From Chthoniobacterales bacterium (GTDB lineage: Bacteria > Verrucomicrobiota > Verrucomicrobiia > Chthoniobacterales > JACTMZ01): a DNA stretch of 64,000 bases. How positions within the stretch are numbered: the first letter of the stretch is position 1; each line of letters starts with the position of its first letter. A program made the translations under genes and the position numbers. The stretch covers positions 28,871 to 92,870 of the forward strand of contig JACSRX010000019.1 in assembly GCA_014879535.1 (NCBI GenBank). The letters run 5' to 3'. The notes beneath the pieces are model-generated. The model made no database searches, was not told the origin of the DNA, and worked only from the letters and a program-made list of their open reading frames with translations. Shown here piece by piece: positions 55,668-63,999 of the stretch.

Positions 55668-56573
55668 ATGAAACCGGAACTCATCATCAAGCACGCCCGC
55701 CGCTTCGCCACGCCGTTCCGCGTGACCGACGGGAAAAAATTCCGCCTCAGGGACCATGATCCTGCGGACACCCTGGATTTCACCGAGAAGGACAAACCGC
55801 GCGCCAAGGAGGCGCTGGCCACCGGCGTCGAGGCCCTCGCGGAATTGCAGGACAAGCTCTACGCGCAGGACCAGTGGGCCGTGCTTCTCATCTTCCAGGC
55901 CATGGATGCCGCGGGCAAGGACGGGGCGATCAAGCACGTCATGTCCGGCATCAATCCGCAGGGATGCGAGGTCCATTCCTTCAAGGCCCCGACCAGCGAG
56001 GAACTCGACCACGATTTCCTGTGGCGATGCAGCAAGCGCGTCCCCGAGCGCGGACGCATCGGGATTTTCAACCGCAGCTACTACGAGGAGACCCTCGTGG
56101 TCCGCGTGCACCCGAAGATCCTGGAAAACCAGAAGGTGCCGCGTGAACTCCTGACCAGGCGCCTGTGGAAGGAGCGGCACGAGGACATCCGCGGCTTCGA
56201 GCGCTACCTGCACCGCAACGGGGTCCTGGTGCGGAAATTCTTCCTCAACGTCTCCAAGGAGGAGCAGAAGCGCCGCTTCCTCGCGCGCATCGACACGCCC
56301 GAGAAGAATTGGAAGTTCTCCGCCGCCGACTCGCGCGAGCGGGCTTTCTGGGACGACTACCAGCACGCGTATGAGGAAACGATCCGCCACACCGCGACCG
56401 AGGAGGCGCCATGGTATGTGGTGCCGGCCGACCACAAATGGTTCTCCCGCGTGGTCGTCGCGGCCGCGGTGATCGACGCTCTCACCTCGCTCAACCTCGC
56501 CTACCCCGAAGTCGGCGAGAAACAGAAGGCCGAACTTGCGGCCGCGAAGGCCCAGCTGCTCGCGGAAAAATAG
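55668..56573 (+). CDS. ppk2: Polyphosphate kinase 2 family protein
   Basis: 301 residues. Walker A AMDAAGKDG (about 78-86), GCEVHSFKAPTSEELDHDFL, IGIFNRSYYEETLVVRVHP and TPEKNWKFSAADSRERAFW are PPK2-family signatures. Such enzymes use polyphosphate to phosphorylate nucleotides (AMP or ADP or GDP), the opposite of PPK1. Which nucleotide cannot be told from sequence alone. It converges on the TPR-protein gene with a 9-bp gap. Confidence 0.92.
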   Translation: MKPELIIKHARRFATPFRVTDGKKFRLRDHDPADTLDFTEKDKPRAKEALATGVEALAELQDKLYAQDQWAVLLIFQAMDAAGKDGAIKHVMSGINPQGCEVHSFKAPTSEELDHDFLWRCSKRVPERGRIGIFNRSYYEETLVVRVHPKILENQKVPRELLTRRLWKERHEDIRGFERYLHRNGVLVRKFFLNVSKEEQKRRFLARIDTPEKNWKFSAADSRERAFWDDYQHAYEETIRHTATEEAPWYVVPADHKWFSRVVVAAAVIDALTSLNLAYPEVGEKQKAELAAAKAQLLAEK

Positions 56574-56582
56574 GCCGCCCGC

Positions 56583-58655
56583 CTACGGCATCATCCTCAT
56601 CGTGCTGCGCCGGAGGAAGAGATATTCCTCCTTGGTCAGCAGGTCGGGGTTCAACCCGCGGACCGAGGCGACGGCCGCCGGCATCTCGCCGGTGGCGGCG
56701 AAGATGGCGGCGGCGATCACGCGGTGCGTGGGTGAAAGCCGGTAAACGAAGACATCGATGTCATCGAACACCGCCCGCGCATCATGGCTGCGACCCGCGA
56801 GCAGCAGGGCGAGCGCATGCGTCATGCGGTAGTCGGTGCTCCCAGGATCCTCCTCCACCGCCGCCGCGGTGTCTTCAAGGTTCACCGGACGCCCTGCCAG
56901 CAGGTCGAGATACCTCGCATAGTCCTTCACGGATGCAACCTGCGTCGCCTGCGAGGCGGCGAGGGTGAAGGCTTGGTCCAACGAGTGGAATTGCCCCCGG
57001 CGGCTGAAGCGGTCCCTCGCCAGCGGAAAGACCTTGTTCAGGTCGCCGGCCTGCCCGCAGAGCTCGATGAGGACCTCGTCGGCCACGGCATTCTCATTCA
57101 TCGCATCGACCGCCCGGAGGCACTCGGCCAGCGTGCCCTCCCGCAGCGCGGAGCGAAGCGCATCCTGCACGGCCTTTTTGCATTCCCCCGGGCGCCCGAG
57201 ATTCTTGGCGGCCAGGGCGCGCGTGAGCGCGCGGAGCGACGCCGGCGCGTTCGTGGCCTCCTCGGCCATGGTCAGCATCACCGGCCAGCGTTTGATCGCG
57301 GTGAGGGCATCGGCCCTCACGACGAAGGTGGCGGGATCCTGGGCCGCGTCCTTCGCCGACACCACTGCAAGCGCGCGCTGCGGCCATCCGTTGGACAACA
57401 GCCATCCCGCAAACGCGGCGCGTTCCGGGACGGAGGCGTTCTTGAAGACGGGATGCAGCCGGTCCTTCATCTCCTCGGGTGTGAAATCGCCGAGTTTGAC
57501 CAGCACCGCCGCGGCGGTGAGAAGCGCCGGGTTCGACGGCGAAGGATCACGCCACGCGGCGAGCGCCCATGCGCGGGCCTTTTCGGCACGCACCGGAACC
57601 TTGGCGAGCCCGAGTGCGCGGGCCGCCCCCTCCTGCGGTGTCCCCTCGAGGGCCTCGATCAGGCCGACGATTTCCTCCACGACGGCGATCTGCTCCGGCG
57701 TCATGCGCGCGGCCGGCGTGGCGGCCGGTCCGTAGCGCCAGACAAGCAGCCGTGCGAGGGCCAGCTTGTGCTCCGGATTGTCGCCGTCGGCCACGGCCTT
57801 GCGGGCCTCGATGATGGCGCGGCTGAGGTTGCCGTAGGTGGTGAACTTTTCCGCCCGCAAACCGGAAGCGTCCGCCAGCATCCCGACGCGGTCCAGTTGC
57901 TCCAGCGCCTTTCGGTGCTGCTCGGTCGATCCGAAACGCGACAGGGTCTTGGCACGCTGCCTGAACTCGTCGCGGCTCAGGAATGTTCCGGGAGGAAGCT
58001 CCTCCCATGCCTCGGGGGCCGAGGGATTGCCGACAAGGCTTTCCACCATGGCACGGGCGAGAAGCACGTGGGGATCGCGGGAACGCAACGTGTAGGCCGA
58101 GGACGCCTGCAGGCGGGCGAGATGCCAATGCCCCTCTTCAACGCTGCGCAGGGCGCGCGCCGCGAAGTCCCGCGCCCTCCACCCGGCGTAACGATGAAGC
58201 GCCATGGCGCCCGCCAGAATGAACACGATGGCGAGGAACGGCGCCCAGATTTTGACGCGGCGCCGAAGGCAACTCGACAGGGGTTCGATGTTCGGGTCGT
58301 AATCCAAGGGACCCGTCGCCTGCTTCCACCACAGGATGAAATTCTCCCTCACGGTTGACGGAAACGTGAGGAAGATGAACTCCACGAGCAGCCGCATGCC
58401 CGACGGGCGATCATCCCGGCCCCAGTCCGCCGGCGTCCGCGCCCTCCGCCACAGGTCCTTCACGGTGCGCCGCAGGCGCGACGGAATGAGCAATCTGAAT
58501 GCGTTGAGGGCATGCATGAACCACCGGCGGTGGAACCCGGGGCCGAACAAGCCCTGAGGATCATCCCACCACCAGCGCAGAACATCGGTCTCACAGTCGG
58601 AGACCTTCCCGAAGATTTCGGATTTCCTGTTTTTCAACATCGCGCGGGCCAACAT
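56583..58655 (-). CDS. Large membrane protein with TPR-like helical repeats
   Basis: 690 residues. One membrane helix near residues 133-155 (VKIWAPFLAIVFILAGAMAL) separates a basic cytoplasmic N terminus from a long repeat region. That region shows TPR-like helix pairs throughout (HWHLARLQASSAYTLRSRDP, HVLLARAMVESLVG, then many similar units to about 680). No enzyme domain is present. The start is ATG 58655, with 58640 as an alternative. It is divergent from nothing close: the next gene downstream on the minus strand starts at 60739. It may scaffold an envelope complex; the role is unknown. Confidence 0.6.
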   Translation of the reverse strand: MLARAMLKNRKSEIFGKVSDCETDVLRWWWDDPQGLFGPGFHRRWFMHALNAFRLLIPSRLRRTVKDLWRRARTPADWGRDDRPSGMRLLVEFIFLTFPSTVRENFILWWKQATGPLDYDPNIEPLSSCLRRRVKIWAPFLAIVFILAGAMALHRYAGWRARDFAARALRSVEEGHWHLARLQASSAYTLRSRDPHVLLARAMVESLVGNPSAPEAWEELPPGTFLSRDEFRQRAKTLSRFGSTEQHRKALEQLDRVGMLADASGLRAEKFTTYGNLSRAIIEARKAVADGDNPEHKLALARLLVWRYGPAATPAARMTPEQIAVVEEIVGLIEALEGTPQEGAARALGLAKVPVRAEKARAWALAAWRDPSPSNPALLTAAAVLVKLGDFTPEEMKDRLHPVFKNASVPERAAFAGWLLSNGWPQRALAVVSAKDAAQDPATFVVRADALTAIKRWPVMLTMAEEATNAPASLRALTRALAAKNLGRPGECKKAVQDALRSALREGTLAECLRAVDAMNENAVADEVLIELCGQAGDLNKVFPLARDRFSRRGQFHSLDQAFTLAASQATQVASVKDYARYLDLLAGRPVNLEDTAAAVEEDPGSTDYRMTHALALLLAGRSHDARAVFDDIDVFVYRLSPTHRVIAAAIFAATGEMPAAVASVRGLNPDLLTKEEYLFLRRSTMRMMP

Positions 58656-58786
58656 CTATACACAGGCTCCGTCTCCGCGCCACCCCGAGGAGACAGAGCT
58701 ATCAATTCCCCCGCGCTGTTTCGGGCTCGCCGGAGCCGGGCGGCGATCCAAGGAGCGCCGCCCGGATTCTCCACCCCGCACCCCTC

Positions 58787-60739
58787 TCAGGGGACGTCGG
58801 TGCGGGTCATGTCGCCGATGTAGAGGTTGTAGCCCGAACCCGCTCCGCCGTTGTTGTTTTCCACAACGAGCCTTGAAACGGCCCCGCCGGGCGCCAAGGT
58901 CCCGCTGATCGCGGTCCCACCGACCGTGAGGCTGTATTCGGATTCCGAAAGCAGCGTAAACGTGACAGCAAGGCCGGCGTCGGTCCATGGAACGCCGGTG
59001 TTGCGCCCGGTCACGGCATCGGTGATGCGGTAGGTTGCTTCGCCGCCCACAAAGTAGAACCGGACCCGGACTGCTCCGCTCGAGTCGGTGAGTGCAAATC
59101 CGACCTGCGATCCGCTCGCGATGAAGCTGTTGTCGAAGCGCAGGGTGAAGACGTCCCCCATGCCGAGCGGGGTTGAGAACAGGCGCGACGCCGTGGCGAC
59201 ACCGCTGTTGTTGGCAAACAGACCGAAGGCTTTCGATGAACCGGCGTTGATGTTGGCAAGGCTCGCCGTGTCGGCGAGGAAATGGCCGGCACTGCCCGCC
59301 GTCGCCAGCACCCATGCGCCGAAGCCCGTGCCGCCGGACGAGCCGTCGGACCATGACGCGTAGTTGAGCGCCGAGTCCGAGGAAAGCGTGCCGGATGCCG
59401 GAGAGTAAACGATGCGGTAGAACGCCCGACCTTGCATTGGAATGGTCGTCGAGAAGCTGCCGTCAGCGTCGGAAATCATCGTCCCGACCGTGGACCACGC
59501 GGAAAGATCCTGCGAAGTCTGCAGCGAGTAGAGCAGTCCGGGCGCGGCCTGCGCGGCCAGCGTGGCGCTTCCATTGCCGTTGTCCGTGAGCGCCAGCGCG
59601 GACTTCGGAAGGATGATGAAATCGATCTCACCCGCTGCGTTGAAGGGATTCGACCAGCGCGCATCGGTGTAGACCGCCGTGCCGGTGAGGGTGGCGAGAA
59701 ACGCGACGATGTCCGCCTGCTGCTGCGGCGTGAGGTTGAGGTTCTGCACGCCGCCGGGACGGCGAAGGCGCGGATCGAGGTTCGCATTGTCGCCGGGAAT
59801 GACATTGTAGTGGGCAATGACGGCCCCCAGCGTGGCGAAGGCCGCCGTGTGCATGAACCCGCCGTTGGGTTGGCCGTTCGGTTTGACAAGGTCGCGCAAC
59901 GAGGGCGACCGCGTGTTGGCAAGATCGACTCCGCCTCCGAGGGCATTGGTCACGCCGTTGTTGAGGCTGGCCGGGTCGATGTCGAACTCGGGCGGACGGT
60001 GGCATCCGGCGCACCCGGCCCCGCCGGGCGGCGGGCCCAGGAAAATCTGCTTCCCGCGGTTCTCGGCGGCGGTGAAGTTCGCGAAGTTCTGGTTGTCCGG
60101 CGTCGTGGCGCGGCCGACATCGTATTTCGAGTCGAACGACTGGATGCTGCGGACGAATTGCGCAAGCGAACGCTGGATGCGCTCCTCGTTGATGAGGAAG
60201 TCGCCGAACGTCGCGGCGAAGAGCACGCGGTATTCCTCGATGGCCGAGAGCTTGGTCACGAGGTCCGGAAAGCCGGGGTCGCCGCCCGTCCCGCCGAAAC
60301 CCATCTCGACATGGTCCTGGATCGGCTGCGTCGTCTGGGCCTCGAGGCTCTGGGCCCGCTCGTTCCAGAAAAACCGCGGCTCCGCGCCGAACCGGGCGTT
60401 GACCAGCCGCATGGAATGGCGCCCGGTCGTGCCGTTGACGCCGACGCTGGCCGTCGCGGGATCGCTGAAGGCATGCTCCTGGCGGTGGCAGGAACTGCAG
60501 CTGACCGTGTTGTTGCGCGAAAGCCGCTTGTCGTAAAAGAGCACGCGCCCCAGCGTCGCCCCGGCATCCGTGACCGGATTGTCCGCCGGCGTGTTGCTCC
60601 GGGTGATGTAGGCGGGAACCGGCTGGTCCGCATAATTGTCGAGGTCGGTGAGGTCGAGGACACCCGACTGCGCCCGGACGCGCCCCGGCAGCATGGACAC
60701 CAGAATGAGGACGACCGGGACGGCGGGGAAAATTTTCAT
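58787..60739 (-). CDS. Diheme cytochrome c peroxidase family protein with long C-terminal extension
   Basis: 650 residues. A signal peptide (IFPAVPVVLILVSMLPGRVR) precedes a MauG/CcpA-type core with two heme c sites, C81-S-S-C84-H85 and C243-A-G-C246-H247. ATLGRVLFYDKRLSRNNTVS and ARFGAEPRFFWNERAQSLEA are family signatures. It reduces peroxides or oxidises a substrate in the periplasm. After residue ~375 it continues for about 270 residues of a beta-rich region (YSLQTSQDLSAWSTV, and RLVVENNNGGAGSGY near the end), unlike the ~330-residue family norm. The extension ends without a clear sorting signal. It is divergent from the ECF sigma gene. Confidence 0.82.
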   Translation of the reverse strand: MKIFPAVPVVLILVSMLPGRVRAQSGVLDLTDLDNYADQPVPAYITRSNTPADNPVTDAGATLGRVLFYDKRLSRNNTVSCSSCHRQEHAFSDPATASVGVNGTTGRHSMRLVNARFGAEPRFFWNERAQSLEAQTTQPIQDHVEMGFGGTGGDPGFPDLVTKLSAIEEYRVLFAATFGDFLINEERIQRSLAQFVRSIQSFDSKYDVGRATTPDNQNFANFTAAENRGKQIFLGPPPGGAGCAGCHRPPEFDIDPASLNNGVTNALGGGVDLANTRSPSLRDLVKPNGQPNGGFMHTAAFATLGAVIAHYNVIPGDNANLDPRLRRPGGVQNLNLTPQQQADIVAFLATLTGTAVYTDARWSNPFNAAGEIDFIILPKSALALTDNGNGSATLAAQAAPGLLYSLQTSQDLSAWSTVGTMISDADGSFSTTIPMQGRAFYRIVYSPASGTLSSDSALNYASWSDGSSGGTGFGAWVLATAGSAGHFLADTASLANINAGSSKAFGLFANNSGVATASRLFSTPLGMGDVFTLRFDNSFIASGSQVGFALTDSSGAVRVRFYFVGGEATYRITDAVTGRNTGVPWTDAGLAVTFTLLSESEYSLTVGGTAISGTLAPGGAVSRLVVENNNGGAGSGYNLYIGDMTRTDVP

Positions 60740-60846
60740 GGCTGGGATTTTGTCGGTCCTGGGCGCCGGTTATATGACGCCTCTTTTTCCATTCCCGCCT
60801 CCGGAACATTTTCCCGTCATACAAACCATTCGCCAAAGCGACAAAG

Positions 60847-61410
60847 ATGAGAGATGAGGGGGACACACCAACTTGGACCCGGCCGATGGATGAAGCGGAA
60901 TTGCGCACCCAGCTTGAACTGCACCACGAGGCGGCCTTCGGCTGGGCGCTCGGCTGCAGCGCCGCCGATCCCGACAGCGCAAGGGACACGCTGCACAATG
61001 CCTACCGGAAAATCCTCGACGGACGCGCCCGCTTCAAAGGCGGCTCCTCGTTCAAGACATGGCTGTTCGCGGTCATCCGCAACACGGCCGCCGAGGAACG
61101 CCGTCTCCGGTGGCTGCGGCACCTCCGCCTCGGGAGCTACGCGGAGGAGCAGAGGGACATCGTGCAGTCGGCCGACCGCGGTTGTTCCATGGAGAAGGAC
61201 GAATCCACCGCCGCCCTGCGCCAGGCCTTGGCCCGGCTCCCGCGCCGCCAGCAGGAAATTCTCCACCTTGTTTTCTACCAGGAACTCACCATCGAGGCCG
61301 CGGCAGGCGTCATGGGCGTCTCCCTCGGGTCGGCCCGCACGCATTATGACCGCGGCAAGAAACAGCTCGGAAAACTTTTGAAGCAATCGGATCACTCCCA
61401 TGGACGCTGA
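60847..61410 (+). CDS. ECF-type RNA polymerase sigma factor
   Basis: 187 residues. Region 2 spans DTLHNAYRKILDGRARF and GGSSFKTWLFAVIRN, and region 4 has the helix-turn-helix LPRRQQEILHLVFYQELTIE with AAAGVMGVSLGSARTHYDRG. It would direct RNA polymerase to its own operon and targets. ATG 60886 (MDEAEL) is an alternative start. The stop overlaps the next gene by 11 bp. The gene is divergent from the cytochrome c peroxidase (107 bp), which suggests that the promoter region between them may serve both. Confidence 0.88.
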   Translation: MRDEGDTPTWTRPMDEAELRTQLELHHEAAFGWALGCSAADPDSARDTLHNAYRKILDGRARFKGGSSFKTWLFAVIRNTAAEERRLRWLRHLRLGSYAEEQRDIVQSADRGCSMEKDESTAALRQALARLPRRQQEILHLVFYQELTIEAAAGVMGVSLGSARTHYDRGKKQLGKLLKQSDHSHGR

Positions 61411-61777
61411 CGAAAACAGATTCCGCGAACTGTTCGCGGCGGTGCGCCGTGATGACGCCGCCGCTGCGCCTCCGTTCCACAGTTCCATCCGACCCCGCGT
61501 TTCCCAGCCGGAAAGCGTCCGCCACCCGGCATGGCCATGGATCGCCGCAGGGGCGTTCGCCTCGATCGTCGCGGTATTTTTCCTCGTCGGACACCCCGCG
61601 GAGAACGGAGCGACGTTCACCAACGCAGAAGACTGGTCCGTCATTTGCGAATGGAGCGCCCCATCCGACACTTTCCTCACCATGAGCACCACCTCGTGGA
61701 ACACGCCGACTTGGACCGATCAATGGCTTTCGGACCCCGGCATGGAGGCCACCGAAAACCAAGCCACCAGCCTATGA
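61400..61777 (+). CDS. Single-pass membrane protein, possible anti-sigma factor
   Basis: 125 residues. The N terminus is short and acidic (DENRFRELFAAVRRDDAAAA), followed by a single helix near 46-64 (WPWIAAGAFASIVAVFFLVG) and a 60-residue periplasmic tail with tryptophans and one cysteine. It overlaps the sigma gene by 11 bp and precedes the next gene by ATGA. Position and layout fit an anti-sigma factor, but the N terminus is only about 45 residues and the zinc-binding HxxxCxxC of the common class is absent. It could be a different membrane regulator. Confidence 0.6.
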   Translation: MDADENRFRELFAAVRRDDAAAAPPFHSSIRPRVSQPESVRHPAWPWIAAGAFASIVAVFFLVGHPAENGATFTNAEDWSVICEWSAPSDTFLTMSTTSWNTPTWTDQWLSDPGMEATENQATSL

Positions 61778-62283
61778 AAACGCCGACACTGATCCTCACG
61801 CTGTGCATTTCGCTCGCCGCGATTGCACAATCCCAACCCCAAGGCGGTCCGCCTCCCGGCGGCCCCCCGCCGCCCGGCCAGATCGGCGGCAACATGGGTC
61901 CGCTGGGCAACCTCCTGTTCCCTCCGGACCTTGTCATGAGGCACCAGCGCACCATCAATCTGAGCCGGGAACAGCAGGATTCCATCCGAGAGGAAATGCG
62001 GCGGACCTCCTCGGAATTCACTGACCTGCAATGGCAATTGAGCGCGGAACAGGAGGCCCTGGCGTCCTTGGTGCGGGAGCCGGAGCCCGACCCGGACGCC
62101 GTGCAGACCCAGTTCGACAAGTTGCTCTCCCTCGAGAACCAGATGAAGAAGCTGCAACTCGGCATGATGATCGCCATCAAGAACATCCTGACCAAAGACC
62201 AGCAGGACAAATTGCGCGAACTCACCAAGGGCGACCGACCGGACCGACTGCAGCCGGGCGGCCCTCCACCCCACGACGAGTGA
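61774..62283 (+). CDS. Spy/CpxP-like periplasmic protein
   Basis: 169 residues. The signal peptide (MKTPTLILTLCISLAAIAQS) is followed by a Gly/Pro-rich stretch (GGPPPGGPPPPGQIGGNMG) and a helical domain, INLSREQQDSIREEMRRTSS, LVREPEPDPDAVQTQFDKLL and the LTKDQQDKL motif, which resembles the LTxxQ motif of Spy/CpxP proteins. These bind misfolded proteins or metals in the periplasm. It overlaps the preceding membrane-protein gene by ATGA, so sigma, membrane protein and this sensor form one operon. It may be the sensing part of that unit. Confidence 0.75.
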   Translation: MKTPTLILTLCISLAAIAQSQPQGGPPPGGPPPPGQIGGNMGPLGNLLFPPDLVMRHQRTINLSREQQDSIREEMRRTSSEFTDLQWQLSAEQEALASLVREPEPDPDAVQTQFDKLLSLENQMKKLQLGMMIAIKNILTKDQQDKLRELTKGDRPDRLQPGGPPPHDE

Positions 62284-62389
62284 ACCCCGAAATGCCTCAC
62301 TTTGGAAAATCCCGCCCGGATCGGGCTCCGGTGATGCAGGCGTAGAGTCTGCACTGCCGGCGCAATCCGGAAGCGGGCGGAAGGTCTTT

Positions 62390-62424
62390 CCAAGGTAGGG
62401 CGCGGCGTCCCCGACGCGCCGGGA
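62390..62424. repeat. GC-rich hairpin repeat (GGTAGGGCGCGG type)
   Basis: An element with GGTAGGGCGCGGCGTC at its left end and GACGCGCCG at its right; the GGCGCG/CGCGCC arms can form a hairpin. It lies in the intergenic region between the Spy-like gene and the DUF5701 gene and resembles the repeat at 22351-22398. Short GC-rich hairpins like this are scattered in many genomes of this group. Confidence 0.5.
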
Positions 62425-62547
62425 GCATCCTCTGTCTCAAGCGACACGGCCGGCTGACATTGCCGTCCATTGAAAATATGCCGTTACCTTTCGCAAATCA
62501 TCCCAAGGCTTTTGACATTCCCCCCCGATCGACGAGTTTCCCTCTCC

Positions 62548-63174
62548 ATGAATTTGCGGAAGCTGTTTGAGGAACAGGTCGGGACGCTGGTCTCGAAGGG
62601 TTACCCGGAACAAGCCGGATGGACCGAGGCCGTATTCCGCAGGCGCTTGGCGCCGCTGCGGCAGCATGTGGAAAATCTCAAGTCGGACACCTGCGATTAC
62701 GGGAAGGGTCGGCTGCCGTTCGTGATCGTGATCACCCGCGATCTCGTTCCTGTGGATGTGGCGATGTCCATCGTTCAGCGGCAGGGCAAGTCCGGGCATG
62801 TCGCCATGGAGCCCGTGCGCCCGGAGGATTTCGAGCCGATCCTCAAGGTTCCGACGGGCGGCGTTTATCTGCTGGTGGGCATCGACCGCGGGGAGGAATC
62901 GCTCAATGTGCGCCCCGAGGATGCGCTGAAGATGATCCGGAAAAAGCGCCGGTCGCCGCTGACGATCGAGGAAGACATCGCCCTCGTGACGCATCACCCG
63001 GACTTTCTCCGGAAGAACCATTGCTTCTCGCTCCTCGCCTCGCGTCGATCCGACCAGCGGGTTCCGGCCATCTGGATCGACGGCGCCAAACGTCCGAAAC
63101 TCGGATGGTGCTGGGACCGGAATCCCCACACATGGCTCGGCTCGGCCTCCTGTCGGCGACGGATCGGGGTGTGA
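62548..63174 (+). CDS. DUF5701 family protein
   Basis: 208 residues. The family core is VPTGGVYLLVGIDRGEESLN, VRPEDALKMIRKKRRSPLTI, HHPDFLRKNHCFSLLASRR and KLGWCWDRNPHTWLGSASC, matching DUF5701, known mainly from actinobacteria. No signal peptide, so cytosolic. Function unknown. The start at 62548 lacks a strong ribosome-binding site but gives the conserved N terminus. It is the last core gene before the AT-rich integron-like region. A 264-bp gap with the repeat above precedes it. Confidence 0.78.
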   Translation: MNLRKLFEEQVGTLVSKGYPEQAGWTEAVFRRRLAPLRQHVENLKSDTCDYGKGRLPFVIVITRDLVPVDVAMSIVQRQGKSGHVAMEPVRPEDFEPILKVPTGGVYLLVGIDRGEESLNVRPEDALKMIRKKRRSPLTIEEDIALVTHHPDFLRKNHCFSLLASRRSDQRVPAIWIDGAKRPKLGWCWDRNPHTWLGSASCRRRIGV

Positions 63175-63433
63175 GCGCTCAGGAAATTCGGCGATCATCC
63201 GTCCATCTCAACGCACGCCCAGCGCAGACGGCGTCAAAAAAGCTTTCATACAAACCGATGCTGGTTCAGAAAGCTTCCTTGGAGCGATGAACTTGCCGGA
63301 CCTCCAGACCCAAGCCGTCCAATACCCACGCTTGGACGGCCCCGCCGCTTCCCGCACCAGAACCAGCCGCTCCTGCCAATCCACTGCCCCGCCGCGCCTC
63401 CGTTTGGAGCCCTCATGGAGTACCATTATTGCA
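63175..63433. other. Gap without a supported gene before the cassette
   Basis: A 259-bp stretch between the DUF5701 gene and the operator-like palindrome. A 77-codon minus-strand frame (63208-63441) is open but has no recognisable integrase or other domain. An integron integrase would be expected near here on the opposite strand, and I do not see one; it may lie beyond the window or be absent. Confidence 0.4.
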
Positions 63434-63476
63434 TTGAACAACCGTGTTGTTCAATTCCATTATTTTACACGGTTGT
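63434..63476 (+). promoter_or_regulatory. Operator-like palindrome and 10-bp inverted repeat upstream of the cassette
   Basis: A perfect dyad at 63434-63454 has 9-bp arms (TTGAACAAC and GTTGTTCAA around CGT). A second perfect 10-bp pair, ACAACCGTGT (63438-63447) and ACACGGTTGT (63467-63476), shares bases with it. Both sit in the 60 bp before the cassette start and could bind a regulator or an integrase. Confidence 0.55.
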
Positions 63477-63481
63477 ATAAT
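63476..63481 (+). promoter_or_regulatory. Perfect -10 box (TATAAT), candidate cassette promoter
   Basis: TATAAT lies five bases before the TACG-GTTAGCA core and 18 bases before the cassette ORF. A good -35 at 16-18 bases is not seen; the nearest TTGTTC is 23 bases upstream. In integrons a promoter (Pc) at this position drives the first cassettes. Whether this one is active is untested. Confidence 0.45.
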
Positions 63482-63486
63482 ATACG

Positions 63487-63999
63487 TTAGCAGAGAATAT
63501 GAAGACCCTTTCCGAGAACGACATCTTGAGTTTGGTCGGGGCCAGACCGGACGATAGGCATCCTCTGGAGATCATTGGTTACGATTTCACCAGCGAAGGT
63601 GTCCGACGCTTCCGCGAGGAGAAGCCAAACTTCCTCCCACAGATGAAGAAGCATATTCAGGAATCGCTCTTGGCGAGCGGCATATTCCCGCAGGACACGA
63701 ATCCAGAAGATCCCGGTTGGAGAGCCTTCATCCAAAGATCAGGAAGTCAATATAAGATGAGTTGGGTGGCGGAAGTAGGAACCAGCCGTTTTGACCGTTT
63801 CAGCACCGACCACAAGAGCATAGACGCTGCAATTCATGATTATCTGTTGGAAGTCTGCAATCCCGACTACGTGCCGATTGACAAGAAGCAAAATGCTAAC
63901 GAGCCAGTCCACCTAATCCCGTCCCTTCGGGACTTCTGGCATTTCGCCTGCGGAGCAGGCTCGGATGCCAGAAGCAAGCGGGATAGGTGACTGGGGACG
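63487..63999 (+). mobile_element. Candidate integron gene cassette (complete except for the last core bases)
   Basis: The element starts at the predicted G|TT crossover of CGTTAGCA (63485-63492) with TTAGCA, holds one ORF beginning 12 bases later, and ends with the large hairpin whose arms reach ACG at 63997-63999. The last base of the window, T at 64000, would be the first base of the next unit. The opposite core TGCTAACG (63894-63901) is the exact complement of CGTTAGCA. One-gene cassettes with a short leader and an ORF that runs into attC have exactly this layout. Base composition is well below the core genome. Confidence 0.65.
63499..63990 (+). CDS. Integron cassette-like ORF of unknown function
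   Basis: 163 residues, cytosolic. No recognised family. MKTLSENDILSLVG and the helical VRRFREEKPNFLPQMKKHIQ are followed by a small beta part (RFDRFSTDHKSIDAAIHDYL). The final ~31 residues (from ANEPVHLIPSLRDFWHFACG) are encoded inside the predicted attC hairpin, so the natural end may lie near residue 132. ATG 63499 is 12 bases after the cassette boundary, the usual position in cassettes. It is AT-rich compared with the window average. Products of many cassettes are unknown. Confidence 0.65.
   Translation: MKTLSENDILSLVGARPDDRHPLEIIGYDFTSEGVRRFREEKPNFLPQMKKHIQESLLASGIFPQDTNPEDPGWRAFIQRSGSQYKMSWVAEVGTSRFDRFSTDHKSIDAAIHDYLLEVCNPDYVPIDKKQNANEPVHLIPSLRDFWHFACGAGSDARSKRDR

Noticed and set aside
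63208..63441. 77-codon minus-strand frame as a remnant of an integron integrase
   Set aside because: No tyrosine recombinase motif is visible and the frame is short; kept only as an unexplained open frame.
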